This document shows, piece after piece, positions 6,532-6,877 of a stretch of DNA of 6,877 nt. The notes under the pieces were generated by a model that worked only from the letters and a program-made list of their open reading frames with translations, was not told the origin of the DNA and did not search any database. The stretch is from Planctomycetales bacterium (GTDB taxonomy: Bacteria; Planctomycetota; Planctomycetia; Isosphaerales; Isosphaeraceae): positions 1 through 6,877 of the forward strand of contig DAHZZC010000260.1 of assembly GCA_027435495.1 (NCBI GenBank). Reading direction: 5' to 3'. Positions within the stretch are counted from its first letter, which is position 1. The number at the start of each line of letters is the position of its first letter. Made by a program: the position numbers and the translations under genes.

Positions 6532-6877
6532 ATGAACAAATCCCAGATCGATCGTCGACGCTTCCTCTGGTCGACCGGCGGCGGGCTGGGGGGCGTCGCG
6601 CTGGCCCACCTGCTCGGCGCCGAGGGTTTGCTCGCGGGCGAGGTGTCTCCGTCCGAACGCGCCCGGTCCCGTCCCGAATGGAACGGCGGGTTGCATCATC
6701 GGGCGAAGGCACGCCGGGTGGTCGAGCTCTTCATGTCGGGCGCCGCCAGCCAGTGCGATACCTTCGATTACAAGCCGATGCTCATCCAAAAGCATGGGCA
6801 GAAGTTCGACCCGGGTGGGAAGGTGGAGCTCTTTCAGAGCGTCCCGGGTGCCGTGATGAAGAGCCCCTGGGGGTGGC
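6532..6877 (+). CDS. DUF1501 protein with Tat signal, 3' partial
   Basis: Only the first 115 residues are in the window; the frame is open to the right edge. DUF1501 proteins belong to the alkaline phosphatase/sulfatase-like fold group and are common in Planctomycetes, almost always next to a DUF1549/DUF1553 gene; their substrate is not known. The N-terminus is a clear twin-arginine signal: DRRRFLWST (7-15) matches the RRxFL pattern, and a Gly/Ala/Leu-rich core follows to about residue 36 (LLAGE). Tat use implies that the protein folds, probably with cofactor, before export. HHRAKARRVVELFMSGAASQ (55-74) and CDTFDYKPML (75-84) match the family's opening block, usually LFMxGGPSQxDTFDPKP; here AA replaces GP. 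It is the second gene of the operon after an eight-base gap. Family assignment is firm, function is not. Confidence 0.93.
   Translation, partial: MNKSQIDRRRFLWSTGGGLGGVALAHLLGAEGLLAGEVSPSERARSRPEWNGGLHHRAKARRVVELFMSGAASQCDTFDYKPMLIQKHGQKFDPGGKVELFQSVPGAVMKSPWGW

Overview
The window looks like a chromosomal piece of a GC-rich planctomycete, probably of the Isosphaeraceae/Gemmatales type. The main evidence is the right-hand gene pair: a secreted protein with a planctomycete cytochrome C head plus DUF1549 and DUF1553 domains, followed 8 bases later by a Tat-exported DUF1501 protein. This pair is amplified in Planctomycetes and rare elsewhere. Heavy use of the palindrome CGATCG from about base 800 onward fits the same picture. 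The taxonomic call is inference.

Layout, left to right. (1) Bases 1-747, plus strand: the 3' part of a beta-class DNA methyltransferase gene whose start and catalytic PPY motif lie left of the window. (2) Bases 748-888: a short intergenic stretch with a hairpin plus T-run that reads as a terminator for the tRNA on the minus strand. (3) Bases 889-961, minus strand: a complete tRNA-Ala with anticodon GGC and the G3:U70 identity pair, with a plausible promoter at 1036-1064. (4) Bases 1081-1629, minus: a macro-domain ADP-ribose hydrolase. (5) Bases 1669-3342, minus: a secreted family 9 glycoside hydrolase (cellulase type), 39 bases upstream of the macro-domain gene and probably co-transcribed with it. 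(6) Bases 3343-3529: a divergent promoter region. (7) Bases 3530-6523, plus: the 997-residue cytochrome/DUF1549/DUF1553 protein with a coiled coil and a discoidin-like insert. (8) Bases 6532 to the right edge, plus: the start of the DUF1501 gene.

How the parts may work together: the cellulase and the cytochrome/DUF1501 pair are all exported and diverge from one 187-base control region. A polysaccharide-processing role at the cell envelope is therefore a reasonable but unproven reading. The macro-domain enzyme is cytosolic and its link to the cellulase is unclear. The methyltransferase sits against the 3' end of a tRNA gene and lacks the CGATCG words common in the rest of the window. This makes the left side a candidate edge of an integrated element, although no integrase or second attachment site is visible here. 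I found no CRISPR array, insertion sequence, rRNA or clearly new multi-gene system.
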